This document shows, in pieces, positions 51,224-61,086 of a DNA stretch of 64,000 nucleotides (the first letter of the stretch is position 1; each line of letters starts with the position of its first letter). Source of the stretch: M1-B18 sp048264125 (GTDB lineage: Bacteria; Bacillota; Clostridia; Peptostreptococcales; Natronincolaceae). The position numbers were made by a program, and so were the translations under genes. The notes under the pieces are model-generated. The model searched no databases and was not told where the DNA came from. It saw only the letters and a list, made by a program, of their open reading frames with translations. The stretch covers positions 124,001 through 188,000 of the forward strand of contig JBLXDM010000006.1 in assembly GCA_048264125.1 (NCBI GenBank), written 5' to 3'.

Positions 51224-51400
51224 ATGGATAAAAATAATGAGGATATACAATCTATTAAAAAGCAAATAGAGGAAACGAGGCTAAAGCTTAACGATATGAC
51301 GATAAATATGCCTAAAGGCGTACTTAATTCAGAAACAATTAAACTTAGTCAAAAACTCGACAAGCTTCTAATGGAATACATACGAAAAAGCAAAAAATAG
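51224..51400 (+). CDS. Spo0E-like aspartyl-phosphate phosphatase
   Basis: 58 residues (GGGTGAGGT upstream of the ATG). A helical hairpin with two charged helices; the second contains SQKLDKLLMEYIRK, matching the Spo0E signature SQELD in which the Asp takes part in dephosphorylating Spo0A-P. The spacing IEETRLKLNDM ... PKGVLNSETIKLSQKLD is that of the Spo0E family. It would delay sporulation by removing phosphate from Spo0A. It implies a spore-forming host. It is not among typical ORF-caller outputs because of its size. Confidence 0.85.
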   Translation: MDKNNEDIQSIKKQIEETRLKLNDMTINMPKGVLNSETIKLSQKLDKLLMEYIRKSKK

Positions 51401-51429
51401 GGGATTGTTTTTTCGGAAAAAGTGAAATG

Positions 51430-51464
51430 CACAGGCAAGCTTCAGGGGCCTGTGTGTTTTTATT
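51430..51464 (+). terminator. Terminator of the Spo0E-like gene
   Basis: CACAGGC pairs with GCCTGTG around a 10-nt loop, followed by TGTTTTTA. Confidence 0.7.
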
Positions 51465-51621
51465 AATAGAGTGCCCCGCGAAGTATGTTTAAAATTTATC
51501 AAATTTTATTTAGTAAGCAGGATAATCAGCAGCATTGTAGAAGTATTTATTAAAATTGTAGAATATTTATAATACCATTAGAATTTCAATATAAATTATT
51601 AATAAAAAATATTTTTTCAGA

Positions 51622-51645
51622 ATAATGTTGATATTTCAACATTAT
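51622..51645 (+). promoter_or_regulatory. Rex-like operator upstream of PFOR
   Basis: ATAATGTTGA (51622-51631), TATT, TCAACATTAT (51636-51645): a perfect 10-bp inverted repeat. Its inner part, ATGTTGA-N4-TCAACAT, has the 7-4-7 layout of the clostridial Rex site TTGTTAA-N4-TTAACAA and matches 5 of 7 positions in each half. It is 20 bp upstream of the likely -35. Rex, an NADH/NAD sensor, controls fermentation genes in clostridia. Confidence 0.5.
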
Positions 51646-51665
51646 ATTCAAAAATCGAAAAAAAA

Positions 51666-51695
51666 TTGCATTATACCAAAAAATTTCACTATAAA
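51666..51695 (+). promoter_or_regulatory. Probable PFOR promoter
   Basis: TTGCAT (51666-51671) and TATAAA (51690-51695) with an 18-bp spacer, giving a leader of about 100 nt. Other AT-rich hexamers nearby could serve as well. Confidence 0.45.
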
Positions 51696-51802
51696 AGTGT
51701 TCAAATTTTTTATATAATAATAAAGTATACAAGATACATTTGCTTCATGCAGTTCTATCTTTGATAGATAACAATAAATAATTATTATAAGGAGGATACA
51801 AA

Positions 51803-54800
51803 ATGGCAAGAAAGATGAAAACCATGGACGGTAATGCCGCAGCTGCGTATATTGCTTACGCATTTACTGACGTCGCAGCTATCTATCCCATCACCCCTTC
51901 ATCAAACATGGCAGAAAATGTGGATGAGTGGAGTTCATACGGTCAAAAGAATATCTTTGGCCAAACAGTTAAGGTAACAGAAATGCAATCAGAGGCAGGA
52001 GCAGCAGGAGCCGTTCACGGTTCGTTAGCAGCAGGAGCATTAACAACAACCTTTACTGCTTCTCAAGGTTTACTTTTAATGATTCCAAATATGTACAAAA
52101 TCGCTGGTGAATTATTACCAGGTGTATTCCACGTTAGTGCGCGTGCACTTGCTGGACATGCGTTATCAATTTTCGGTGATCACTCTGACGTAATGGCTAC
52201 AAGACAAACAGGATGTGCTATGCTGGCTTCCGGTAGCGTTCAAGAGGTTATGGACTTATCAGGAGTAGCTCATCTAACAGCTATTAAAGGAAGAATTCCA
52301 TTTGTAAACTTCTTTGACGGTTTTAGAACTTCTCACGAGGTGCAAAAAGTTGAAGTGATCGAGTATGATGAACTTGCTAAGCTTTTAGACTGGGATGCTG
52401 TAAAGAAATTTAGAAACAATGCTTTAAATCCTGAAAACCCTGTATTAAGAGGTACAGCACAAAATCCCGACATATTCTTCCAGGCTAAAGAGGCATCTAA
52501 CAGATTCTACGATGCAATCCCTGATATGGTTAATGACTATATGCAAGAAATCACTAAGTTAACCGGAAGACAATATGCTCCATTCAATTATTATGGCGCG
52601 GAAGACGCTGAACATGTAATCGTTGCCATGGGATCTGTTACGGATGCTATTGATGAAACAGTTGACTATTTAATGGAAAAAGGCGAAAAGGTTGGGGTAA
52701 TTAAGGTTCACCTATACAGACCTTTCTCTGAAAAATATTTCTTTAATGTATTACCTAAGACTGTTAAGAGAATTGCTGTTCTTGACAGAACTAAGGAGCC
52801 AGGTGCGATGGCAGAACCATTACACTTAGATATCAACTATTTATTCTTCGGCAAGGAAAATGTGCCATTAATCATAGGCGGAAGATACGGTCTAGGATCA
52901 AAGGATACTACACCTGCACAAATTAAGGCTGTATATGATAACCTGAAGGCAGAAAAGCCTAAGGACAGATTTACTTTAGGTATCGTTGATGACGTAACCA
53001 ATACTTCATTACCTGTTGAAGGCGTAGTAAATGCTGCTCCTAAAGGTACTATCCGTTGTAAGTTCTGGGGCTTAGGCTCAGACGGTACAGTTGGAGCAAA
53101 CAAGAGCGCCATCAAGATTATCGGTGACAACACTGACATGTATGCTCAAGCATATTTTGCATATGATTCAAAGAAGTCCGGTGGAGTTACAATCTCTCAC
53201 TTAAGATTCGGACACAAGCCAATAAAATCAACTTATCTAATCGATGAGGCGGATTTCGTTGCTTGCCACAAGCAAGCCTATGTATATCAATATGATTTAT
53301 TAAAGGGCTTAAAGAAGGGTGGAACCTTCCTATTAAACACAATTTGGGATCAAGAGGAATTAGATGCTAAATTACCGGCAGCTATGAAGAAATACATTGC
53401 AGACAATAACATCAATTTCTATACCTTAAATGCAACTAAGATTGCTCAAGAAATCGGTATCGGCGGAAGAATCAACATGATTATGCAATCAGCCTTCTTC
53501 AAGCTGGCTGAGGTTATTCCGATGGATGATGCTATCAAGTACCTGAAGGAAGCTATTGATGATGCTTATGGAAACAAGGGTGAGAAGGTTCTTAAAATGA
53601 ACTATCAATCCGTTGAAAGAGGCTTCAGTGCATTAGTTAAGGTAGAGGTTCCTGCTGCTTGGACAAATGCTACAGAAGAGGCTGCTGCAGCTAAAGAAGA
53701 GCCAGAATTTATCAAGAATATCTTAAGACCTATAAATGCTCAAGATGGTGACAATTTACCTGTAAGTGCCTTCGTAGGTGCTGAGGACGGAACCTTCCCA
53801 TTAGGAACTTCTGCATTTGAAAAGCGTATGATCGCTGTAGATGTACCAGAGTGGGTAGCTGAAAATTGTATTCAATGTAATCAATGCTCCTTCGTATGTC
53901 CGCATGCGTGTATCAGACCTTTCTTAGCAACTGAAGAGGAAATGAAGTCAGCTCCTGCTAACTTCCAAACCTTAAAGGCTTCTGGTAAAGAGTTTGCTGG
54001 ATTAGAATATCGTATGCAGGTTAGCCCACTGGATTGTACCGGTTGCGGAAACTGTGCCGACATCTGTCCTTCTAAGAATAAAGCATTAGTTATGACTCCG
54101 GTTGAGCCACAGGTTGAAGCACAACAGGATAACTATACCTTTGGATTATCTTTAACAGATAAATCACACTTAACAAATATTGAGACCTTAAAGGGCAGCC
54201 AATTTGCTCAGCCATTATTCGAGTACTCAGGTGCTTGCGCAGGCTGCGGTGAAACACCATATGTTAAGCTGTTAACTCAATTATTCGGAGATAGAATGAT
54301 GGTTGCAAATGCAACAGGCTGTTCTTCTATCTACGGCGGTAGTGCTCCATCTATACCATACTGCAAGAATAAAGAAGGCAATGGTCCTGCTTGGGCTAAC
54401 TCCTTATTCGAGGATAATGCTGAATATGGCTTTGGTATGTTCTTAGGGGTACAACAAATCAGAAATAAAATTGCTGATTTAATGACTGAAGCATTAGAGG
54501 CTAATATCTCTGAAGAGCTTAAGGAAGGCTTCAAGCTTTGGTTAGAGGGTATGGATGAGGCTAAGGCTTCTAAGGCTGCAACCTATAAAATATTACCACT
54601 GCTGGATGCTGCTAAGGACAATGCATTAGTTGCTGAAATCATTGAGAAGAAGCAATTCTTAATTAAGAAATCACAATGGATTGTTGGTGGAGACGGATGG
54701 GCTTATGACATCGGCTTCGGTGGCTTAGACCATGTGATTGCAAGTGGAGAAGATGTAAACATCCTTGTAATGGATACAGAGGTGTATTCAAATACAGGTG

Positions 54801-55315
54801 GACAGTCTTCAAAATCTACACCTACAGCTTCAATTGCTAAGTTCGCTGCTTCTGGTAAGAAGACTAAGAAGAAGGACCTTGGTATGATAGCAATGAGCTA
54901 TGGTTATGTGTATGTTGCTCAGGTAGCTATGGGCTCTGATAAGAACCAAGTATTAAAGGCTATGAAGGAAGCAGAAGCTTATAAAGGACCATCAATCGTT
55001 ATAGCTTACTCACCATGTATAGCTCACGGCATCAAGGCCGGAATGGGCAAAACTCAAGAGCAATCTAAGAAGGCGGTTGAGGCTGGCTACTGGCATCTAT
55101 ACAGATTCAATCCAGAGCTTAAGGAGCAAGGTAAGAATCCGTTTGTACTTGATTCAAAAGCACCAACAGCTGCATTCAAAGACTTCTTAATGGGTGAGGT
55201 AAGATACTCCTCCTTAGCACAATCCTTCCCTGCTGAAGCAGAAGATTTATTTGCTAAGGCTCAAAAAGAAGCAGAAGAAAGATATCAAGGCTATGTAAAG
55301 CTGGCACAGGCTTAA
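51803..55315 (+). CDS. nifJ: Pyruvate:ferredoxin (flavodoxin) oxidoreductase, single-chain
   Basis: 1170 residues, full single-chain PFOR; ribosome site AAGGAGGA. Converts pyruvate, CoA and oxidised ferredoxin to acetyl-CoA, CO2 and reduced ferredoxin. YPITPSSNMAE marks domain I (pyruvate site). Two 4Fe-4S clusters of the ferredoxin domain sit in CIQCNQCSFVCPHACIRP and CTGCGNCADICPSKNKAL. The TPP domain has GACAGCGETPYVKLL and NATGCSSIYGGSAPSIPY with the proximal cluster cysteines, and VYSNTGGQSSKSTPT. The Rex-like site and codon use (TTA, GTA, CAA rich) point to high, redox-controlled expression. Its own terminator follows. Confidence 0.98.
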   Translation: MARKMKTMDGNAAAAYIAYAFTDVAAIYPITPSSNMAENVDEWSSYGQKNIFGQTVKVTEMQSEAGAAGAVHGSLAAGALTTTFTASQGLLLMIPNMYKIAGELLPGVFHVSARALAGHALSIFGDHSDVMATRQTGCAMLASGSVQEVMDLSGVAHLTAIKGRIPFVNFFDGFRTSHEVQKVEVIEYDELAKLLDWDAVKKFRNNALNPENPVLRGTAQNPDIFFQAKEASNRFYDAIPDMVNDYMQEITKLTGRQYAPFNYYGAEDAEHVIVAMGSVTDAIDETVDYLMEKGEKVGVIKVHLYRPFSEKYFFNVLPKTVKRIAVLDRTKEPGAMAEPLHLDINYLFFGKENVPLIIGGRYGLGSKDTTPAQIKAVYDNLKAEKPKDRFTLGIVDDVTNTSLPVEGVVNAAPKGTIRCKFWGLGSDGTVGANKSAIKIIGDNTDMYAQAYFAYDSKKSGGVTISHLRFGHKPIKSTYLIDEADFVACHKQAYVYQYDLLKGLKKGGTFLLNTIWDQEELDAKLPAAMKKYIADNNINFYTLNATKIAQEIGIGGRINMIMQSAFFKLAEVIPMDDAIKYLKEAIDDAYGNKGEKVLKMNYQSVERGFSALVKVEVPAAWTNATEEAAAAKEEPEFIKNILRPINAQDGDNLPVSAFVGAEDGTFPLGTSAFEKRMIAVDVPEWVAENCIQCNQCSFVCPHACIRPFLATEEEMKSAPANFQTLKASGKEFAGLEYRMQVSPLDCTGCGNCADICPSKNKALVMTPVEPQVEAQQDNYTFGLSLTDKSHLTNIETLKGSQFAQPLFEYSGACAGCGETPYVKLLTQLFGDRMMVANATGCSSIYGGSAPSIPYCKNKEGNGPAWANSLFEDNAEYGFGMFLGVQQIRNKIADLMTEALEANISEELKEGFKLWLEGMDEAKASKAATYKILPLLDAAKDNALVAEIIEKKQFLIKKSQWIVGGDGWAYDIGFGGLDHVIASGEDVNILVMDTEVYSNTGGQSSKSTPTASIAKFAASGKKTKKKDLGMIAMSYGYVYVAQVAMGSDKNQVLKAMKEAEAYKGPSIVIAYSPCIAHGIKAGMGKTQEQSKKAVEAGYWHLYRFNPELKEQGKNPFVLDSKAPTAAFKDFLMGEVRYSSLAQSFPAEAEDLFAKAQKEAEERYQGYVKLAQA

Positions 55316-55331
55316 AAAATAGCAATCAATT

Positions 55332-55361
55332 AAAGGGGCGATTTTATCGCCTCTTTTTTTA
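55332..55361 (+). terminator. Terminator of PFOR
   Basis: GGGGCGAT / ATCGCCTC pair around a 3-nt loop, followed by TTTTTTT. Confidence 0.85.
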
Positions 55362-55575
55362 TACTTTTTTAGGACAAAGGAAGTAGTTCATATTTCCATA
55401 TGAATAAAAACGCCTAAAGGGGATATAAAGAGAAGATAAGAAATATTGTAGCAAGGAACCGGCTGAGGAATATGATATTATAACGACATAAAAGCAGTAA
55501 AATAAGCTATTTGATATTTTACATTTGTATAGCTATAATAATCACAGGTACATATAAAAAGTGAGGGTGTTAAAT

Positions 55576-56808
55576 ATGCTGGGACTGACCTTAGAGGGTG
55601 GAGGAGCAAAGGGCTCCTATCAAATTGGTGCATGGAAGGCCTTCAGGGAGCTTGGAATCGAGTTTGATGGGATTTCAGGCACCTCAGTGGGAGCCTTAAA
55701 CGGGGCATTGATGGTGCAGAACGATTTTGATGTAGCCCACGAAATATGGTATAACATAGCCCCCAACAGAATTTTAGATATTGATGATAAAATAATGGAG
55801 CTTATAGCCGATTATGAGCTTAGTCATGGCAACCTGCAGCTGATTTTGGGAGAAATAAAGAGATATATAAAGCAATTTGGGGTAGATTCTAAGCCACTGG
55901 AGGAGCTGATACACAATAACCTTAGGGAGGATAAAATAAGAGCCTCTAAAAAGGATTTCGGAATTGTTACGGTTTGCTTGACGGATATGAAGCCTATGGA
56001 GATATTTAAAGAGGATATTCCAGCAGGAAAAATTTCCGATTATTTAATAGCCTCCTCCTACCTGCCTATTTTTAAGTCCAAGAGATTGGACGGAAAGAAG
56101 TTTCTTGATGGAGGACTATACAACAACCTGCCAGTAAGCATGCTGTATCAAAAGGGCTACAAAAAAATAGTTGCCATACGCCTGTTAAGCAAGGGCAGGG
56201 TTAAAAGAGTGAACTATGATGATTTAGAGCTTATTCAAATTACGCCTCAGCAGGGTCTGGGAAATATGCTGGACTTTACAAAGGAAAGGGCAAGACATAA
56301 TATAAGTATTGGTTACTATGACACGCTGAAGGCCTTTAAGGGGCTAAGGGGAAGAAGCTATTATATTTATGGAGAGCTAAAGGATCTGGATGCCATTAGG
56401 TTCTTCATGTCAATGGATGAGAAGGGCATAAAAAAGCTTGCAGAGCTTCTTAATCTTCCACAGGCACTGCCCTACAATAGGCTGATAATGGAGGGCATTA
56501 TTCCGAGGCTTAGCAGTCTAATGGGATTAGATGATGGAGCGACCTATAGTGATATAGCAACAGGCTTATTAGAGGCCGTTGCTGCCCATTGCGAGGTGGA
56601 AAGCCTTCAGATATATACCTATGGTCAGTTGATGGATAAAATTCAGCAGCAAAGGCCGAAGCGTCAGCAGAAACCAGATGAGGGGTTACTGGCTTCTACT
56701 GTGGTAGGGGAGCTGCTGCTGAGGATGGATAGAGAGAAGCAGCTGAGGGAGGCAATCAAAATATTTTTAAACTATAATCAAAGCTTTTACATAGGGAACA
56801 TTAGATAA
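55576..56808 (+). CDS. Patatin-like phospholipase
   Basis: 410 residues from the ATG at 55576 (GAGGGTG upstream; the GTG at 55561 lies before that site). Patatin domain: oxyanion loop LEGGGAKG at 6-13, nucleophile Ser37 in GTSVG, catalytic Asp in FLDGGLYNNLP. The N-terminal start MLGLTLEGGG leaves no signal peptide, so it acts in the cytoplasm or at the inner membrane face. The C-terminal ~150 residues are helical and unassigned. It precedes cardiolipin synthase by 61 bp, suggesting membrane lipid remodelling. Confidence 0.92.
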   Translation: MLGLTLEGGGAKGSYQIGAWKAFRELGIEFDGISGTSVGALNGALMVQNDFDVAHEIWYNIAPNRILDIDDKIMELIADYELSHGNLQLILGEIKRYIKQFGVDSKPLEELIHNNLREDKIRASKKDFGIVTVCLTDMKPMEIFKEDIPAGKISDYLIASSYLPIFKSKRLDGKKFLDGGLYNNLPVSMLYQKGYKKIVAIRLLSKGRVKRVNYDDLELIQITPQQGLGNMLDFTKERARHNISIGYYDTLKAFKGLRGRSYYIYGELKDLDAIRFFMSMDEKGIKKLAELLNLPQALPYNRLIMEGIIPRLSSLMGLDDGATYSDIATGLLEAVAAHCEVESLQIYTYGQLMDKIQQQRPKRQQKPDEGLLASTVVGELLLRMDREKQLREAIKIFLNYNQSFYIGNIR

Positions 56809-56869
56809 AAGGCTCGCAGCATTATATTGGAGCATCACCGACATAAAGGGGCAGAAGGGAGAAATTTCT

Positions 56870-58312
56870 GTGAATACAACAGTATTGAATGTATTGACTA
56901 TCTTTTTTACCATACTTACAATTTTTATAAGTATCATAGTTGTGATGGAAAACAGGAACTCCTCCAAAACAGTAGCTTGGCTTCTGGTGCTTATCCTGCT
57001 GCCGGTGGTTGGAATATTCTTCTACCTTTATATAGGACAAAACCACAGGAAAAAGAAGACCTTTATAAAAAAGCGGAAGCAGGATTATAGATTGCTGCGA
57101 CGATTGTTATTAGAGCAGCTGCCCTTCACAAGAAATATCGATATATTTAAACAGCATCAGGATATAAGGAGTAAGCTGATACCTCTGCTGATACATAATA
57201 CAAAATCCCCCATAACTGTAAATAACAGCTGCAAGGTGCTAAACAACGGTGAGGAAACCTTTGAGGAAATGCTTAAGGCAATAGAGGGTGCCCAGGATCA
57301 CATACATATGGAATATTTCATAATTAAGGAGAGCGAAATAGGTGAGCTCTTCAGGGAAGCCCTTATTAAAAAGGCCAAAGCAGGGATTGAGGTAAGGCTC
57401 ATATATGATGCGGTGGGGAGCTGGAGGCTGAAATCAAGCTTTTTTAAACCCTTGCTTGAGGCAGGGGTACAGGTTAAGCCCTTTCTGCCGGTTACGCTGC
57501 CCCTCTTTGGCCATAGCCTGAACTATAGAAATCATCGTAAGATATTAATAATTGATGGCAAGGAGGGCTTCCTTGGAGGGATTAATATCGGAGATGAATA
57601 CCTAGGAAGGAATGAAAGGTTTGGATTCTGGAGGGACCTGCATTTAAAGCTAAAGGGAGAGGCCCTCTATGTTTTACAGGCCATATTTTTAATGGATTGG
57701 TTCTTTGTGTCAAAGGAAGAAATCGACGATATGCGATACTTCCCTCCCCAGGGCTATTGTGGTGAGCAGCTGATACAGCTGGCCTCCAGCGGTCCTGATT
57801 CCTACTGGCCTGCCATACAGCAATCCTATTTTGCCGCCATAGCAGCTGCGAAGGAGTATGTCTACATAATGACCCCATATGTTGTGCCGGATGAAAGTAT
57901 ACTAATGGCACTCAAAACCGCTGCCTTAAGTGGTGTAGACGTGCGGCTGCTGATTCCTGGAATGGCCGATCACTATACGGTTTTTTGGGCCTCAAGGTCA
58001 CATTTAATGGAGCTTCTGGAGGCAGGGGTGAAAATCTACGAGTATCAAAAGGGCTTTGTGCATGGAAAAATGATTATCGCCGATGATATATTTACAACCA
58101 TAGGCACTGCAAATTTAGATATAAGAAGCTTTAGCTTAAATTTTGAGGTAAATGCCTTTATATATGATGAGGATTTGTGTAAGGAAATGAAGACCGTCTT
58201 TCTAAAGGACCTGGAGGACAGCCAGCAAATAGACAGACGACATTACAAAAAACGAAGCTTTTTACATAGAATAAAGGAATCACTGGCCCGAATATTCTCA
58301 CCGGTGCTGTAG
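56870..58312 (+). CDS. cls: Cardiolipin synthase
   Basis: 480 residues, GTG start with AGGGAG 9 nt upstream. Two N-terminal membrane segments (LTIFFTILTIFISIIVVME and VAWLLVLILLPVVGIFFYLYIG) and two phospholipase-D motifs: HSLNYRNHRKILIIDG (H-x-K) and FVHGKMIIADDIFTTIGTANLD. It joins two phosphatidylglycerol molecules to cardiolipin at the membrane. Ends right at a REP palindrome that fills the gap to the convergent gene. Confidence 0.95.
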   Translation: MNTTVLNVLTIFFTILTIFISIIVVMENRNSSKTVAWLLVLILLPVVGIFFYLYIGQNHRKKKTFIKKRKQDYRLLRRLLLEQLPFTRNIDIFKQHQDIRSKLIPLLIHNTKSPITVNNSCKVLNNGEETFEEMLKAIEGAQDHIHMEYFIIKESEIGELFREALIKKAKAGIEVRLIYDAVGSWRLKSSFFKPLLEAGVQVKPFLPVTLPLFGHSLNYRNHRKILIIDGKEGFLGGINIGDEYLGRNERFGFWRDLHLKLKGEALYVLQAIFLMDWFFVSKEEIDDMRYFPPQGYCGEQLIQLASSGPDSYWPAIQQSYFAAIAAAKEYVYIMTPYVVPDESILMALKTAALSGVDVRLLIPGMADHYTVFWASRSHLMELLEAGVKIYEYQKGFVHGKMIIADDIFTTIGTANLDIRSFSLNFEVNAFIYDEDLCKEMKTVFLKDLEDSQQIDRRHYKKRSFLHRIKESLARIFSPVL

Positions 58313-58375
58313 GGTGACAAGGGGACGGTTCTACTGACACCACCAAGGTGTCAGTAGAACCGTCCCCTTGTCACC
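58313..58375. repeat. REP-like palindrome, perfect 29-bp hairpin
   Basis: Left arm 58313-58341 begins GGTGACAAGGGGACGGTTCT; loop ACCAA; the right arm 58347-58375 is its exact complement. It fills the space between the stop codons of cls (+) and the ABC protein (-), whose stop codon begins at its last base. Confidence 0.88.
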
Positions 58376-61080
58376 TAAAGCAACTGCCTTTTAGCAAGAG
58401 CTGCGAAGACCCCGTCAATTTTCATCAGTTCATCAAAGCTTCCCATCTCCACTAATTTTCCTCTGTCCATAACGATTATTTTATTGCAATTCCTTATGGT
58501 GCTTAAGCGATGGGCAATAACTATCCTTGTAGCCTGAAGCTGATCGAGACTACCGCTTACTATTGCTTGTGTATTATTATCCAAGGCACTGGTGGCTTCA
58601 TCAAAAAAGATAATTTTGGGCTTGTTGACAATGGCCCGAGCAATCATTATCCTTTGTTTTTGCCCGCCTGAAATTGTTCCAGAGCCTTCTCCTATAACTG
58701 TATGCATGCCCATGGGCATATCCCTTATGTCCTCATCAATCCCTGCCATAGCTGCAGCTTCCCAGGCATTTTCCAATGTCAGGAAGGGATTAGTACCTGC
58801 AATATTGTTAAAGATGGTTCCTGTCATAAGCTGTCCATTCTGCAGCACTACCCCCAGCTGCCTTCTTACAGAGCGAATATCTACCTTAGACAAATCCTGC
58901 CCATTGTAATATATTTTACCCTTTTCCGGCTCCTCGAAGCCCAGCAACACTCTGAATAGGGTTGATTTTCCACAGCCTGATGTACCTACCAATGCTATAT
59001 AATCACCTTCACTTACCTTAAAGGAGATATCATCTAAAATTAGAGGGCCATCCTTATGATAGCGAAAGGTAACATGGCTTACTTCGATGGAGCCTGTTAA
59101 GGGCATGGGGCTTACTTTATTTTCATCATACTCCGGCAGGGCATCCAATATAGGCTTAGACCTTTGATACAAAGGGATTACTACATTTACATCAATAATT
59201 GAGGTGGAAAGGGAGGTCATTGACAGCATAAAGGTTATAAAGGCAGCATTAAAGGCAATAAATTCTCCTGGCGCCATTGAGTCTGCGCCTTTGGTGTAGC
59301 TATAATATATCACCATTGTAGCCACTAGGGGGAAGATAGCACTAAAGGTGGTTTGCCAATTTCCTATGGTCTCTCTTTTGAAGGTCAGCTGCCTTTGTGT
59401 GCCGAACTCCTTAGCCCACTGGTAGAAAGCCCTGCCTTCTGCCCCTGCTACTCTAAATTTAGTGACTCCTCCTATAAGCTGCAGCATCATTCCTGAAATT
59501 TTGTTGGAGATTTCCAGTACCCTTCTGGCATAGCGAAGCTGCCAATAGCCTAATAGGCTGGTTATTCCAACCGATAGCATTACCAATAAGCAGGCAATCC
59601 AAGCCAGCTTTGTATCATAAAAGAAAAGTATGCAAAAGGTAAAAACTGAAAAGATTGAAGATAAAATTGAATTAAGGGTAGCTCCTGAAAGAATAATCCT
59701 TATCTGACTAATGCCCATTGCCCTCATGGCCAATTCGCCTGCGCTAAATTGCCTGAAAAAGGGCACAGGAAGACTTAATAAACGATCCCATAGGGCAGGC
59801 TGAATCGATGCCTCCATTTTGCCCTCCAGCCTCAACAGTGCAAGAGACCGTGTCATTTGAAAGAGCAAGGCAGCAAAAACACTGGCTGCCAGAAAGAATG
59901 CTATTTGCAGCAGTAGTCCCCTTTCTCCTTCAGGAATAATACTGCTGAATACTATTCCAGTAGCCAAAGGAATCAATGTAGCCAATAGTCCTCCCAGAAT
60001 ACCCATTACTGCGACCATTATGATATCCCTCTTCCAGCTGCTTTGAAGTCCAAAGGTCAGCAAATCTTTAAGGGTAATACCTTTGTTTTCAAGTGGACGA
60101 AATAATATGAATCCAAATCGCCTAAGACCTTCTGCTACATCTCTATCTACCATCTTTTTCTCTCTTTGCATTGGGTCATACATTGTGTATTTGTTAGGTG
60201 ATGCCGGAATCAATGCCACAGGCCTGTCATCCTCTGACATAAAGCCTAGAATAGGACCGCAATCCTGTCGGTACCATTCTCTATGTAGTACCACTTCTCT
60301 AGTTCGAATTCTTGATGCTCTTGCAACTTCTTGTAAGCTGCTTTGAGTTTGCTGGGAGGAACTATATACAGCAGGTGAGATTATCTGCAGTCCCATTGCC
60401 CCTCCTACCAATCGACAGGCCTCCAATAGATTGTCGTTTATTAGTCCTTCAGCCTCTACTTCCTTATCATCGCTACTGATGGAGGATAGCCTGTATAAGG
60501 AGCTTGCCAGCATGCTTTTATCGAGGGCGGTCTTCTCCCTTAAACGTATACCTTCCTCCAAGGCACTTTTCTCCCATATTGCTAAAGCTGCTAAAAGAAG
60601 CTCATGGTTTAAAGCCTCTCTTGAAGCTTTACTTGTTAAAAATTCCTCATTTGGCATTTGAAGCTCCTTTGTTGCTGCAATCTCTGACAGGCTCTCTTCA
60701 CTAGCAATTGCAGAGCTAAAGGCTCTTACCCACTGCTGCTGCAAAGCCACAGCCTGCTGCCCTGTCAAATGCTCTGCTAAGGCTTCAATTCTTAGCCGGA
60801 TAAGCCCGGTACGCATCGTGCCGGTGGCTACAAGGCATATTTTTCTTTCCACCCCCGCAGGCTTTATCCCGAAAATTATATCGCCCGCCTTTACCTCGAA
60901 TAGAAAGTATCTTCTACCGGTCCTGCCATCCTCCGTTAAATGAGCTAAGAATATCGAAGCCTTTTCCCCTTCAACCATCCAAGCGTAGCTTGGGTCCTCT
61001 AAAATTTGAATCCTATTACCCTCGATGATAAACCCTGTGCCTTCTCTATGAAATAGCTCCAGTAGACTTATTTCAATCAC
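58375..61080 (-). CDS. NHLM-type peptide export ABC transporter, ATP-binding/permease (ABC2 type)
   Basis: 901 residues. A long N-terminal region (~300 residues, with EIKAGDIIFGIKPAGVE-like sequence and REWYRQDCGPILGF) is followed by an ABC transmembrane domain of about six segments (about 340-620) and an ATPase: Walker A GTSGCGKST, Q-loop VLQNGQLMTGTIFNNI, signature ISGGQKQRIMIARA, Walker B IIFFDEATSALD, H-loop IAHRLS. Length and layout match the second ABC protein of the NHLM bacteriocin system family. GTG start with GAGGGG almost abutting, 7 bp from the stop of the upstream ABC gene. Exports peptides with a nitrile-hydratase-like or Nif11 leader; none is in the window. Confidence 0.87.
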   Translation of the reverse strand: MIEISLLELFHREGTGFIIEGNRIQILEDPSYAWMVEGEKASIFLAHLTEDGRTGRRYFLFEVKAGDIIFGIKPAGVERKICLVATGTMRTGLIRLRIEALAEHLTGQQAVALQQQWVRAFSSAIASEESLSEIAATKELQMPNEEFLTSKASREALNHELLLAALAIWEKSALEEGIRLREKTALDKSMLASSLYRLSSISSDDKEVEAEGLINDNLLEACRLVGGAMGLQIISPAVYSSSQQTQSSLQEVARASRIRTREVVLHREWYRQDCGPILGFMSEDDRPVALIPASPNKYTMYDPMQREKKMVDRDVAEGLRRFGFILFRPLENKGITLKDLLTFGLQSSWKRDIIMVAVMGILGGLLATLIPLATGIVFSSIIPEGERGLLLQIAFFLAASVFAALLFQMTRSLALLRLEGKMEASIQPALWDRLLSLPVPFFRQFSAGELAMRAMGISQIRIILSGATLNSILSSIFSVFTFCILFFYDTKLAWIACLLVMLSVGITSLLGYWQLRYARRVLEISNKISGMMLQLIGGVTKFRVAGAEGRAFYQWAKEFGTQRQLTFKRETIGNWQTTFSAIFPLVATMVIYYSYTKGADSMAPGEFIAFNAAFITFMLSMTSLSTSIIDVNVVIPLYQRSKPILDALPEYDENKVSPMPLTGSIEVSHVTFRYHKDGPLILDDISFKVSEGDYIALVGTSGCGKSTLFRVLLGFEEPEKGKIYYNGQDLSKVDIRSVRRQLGVVLQNGQLMTGTIFNNIAGTNPFLTLENAWEAAAMAGIDEDIRDMPMGMHTVIGEGSGTISGGQKQRIMIARAIVNKPKIIFFDEATSALDNNTQAIVSGSLDQLQATRIVIAHRLSTIRNCNKIIVMDRGKLVEMGSFDELMKIDGVFAALAKRQLL

Positions 61081-61086
61081 CCCCTC

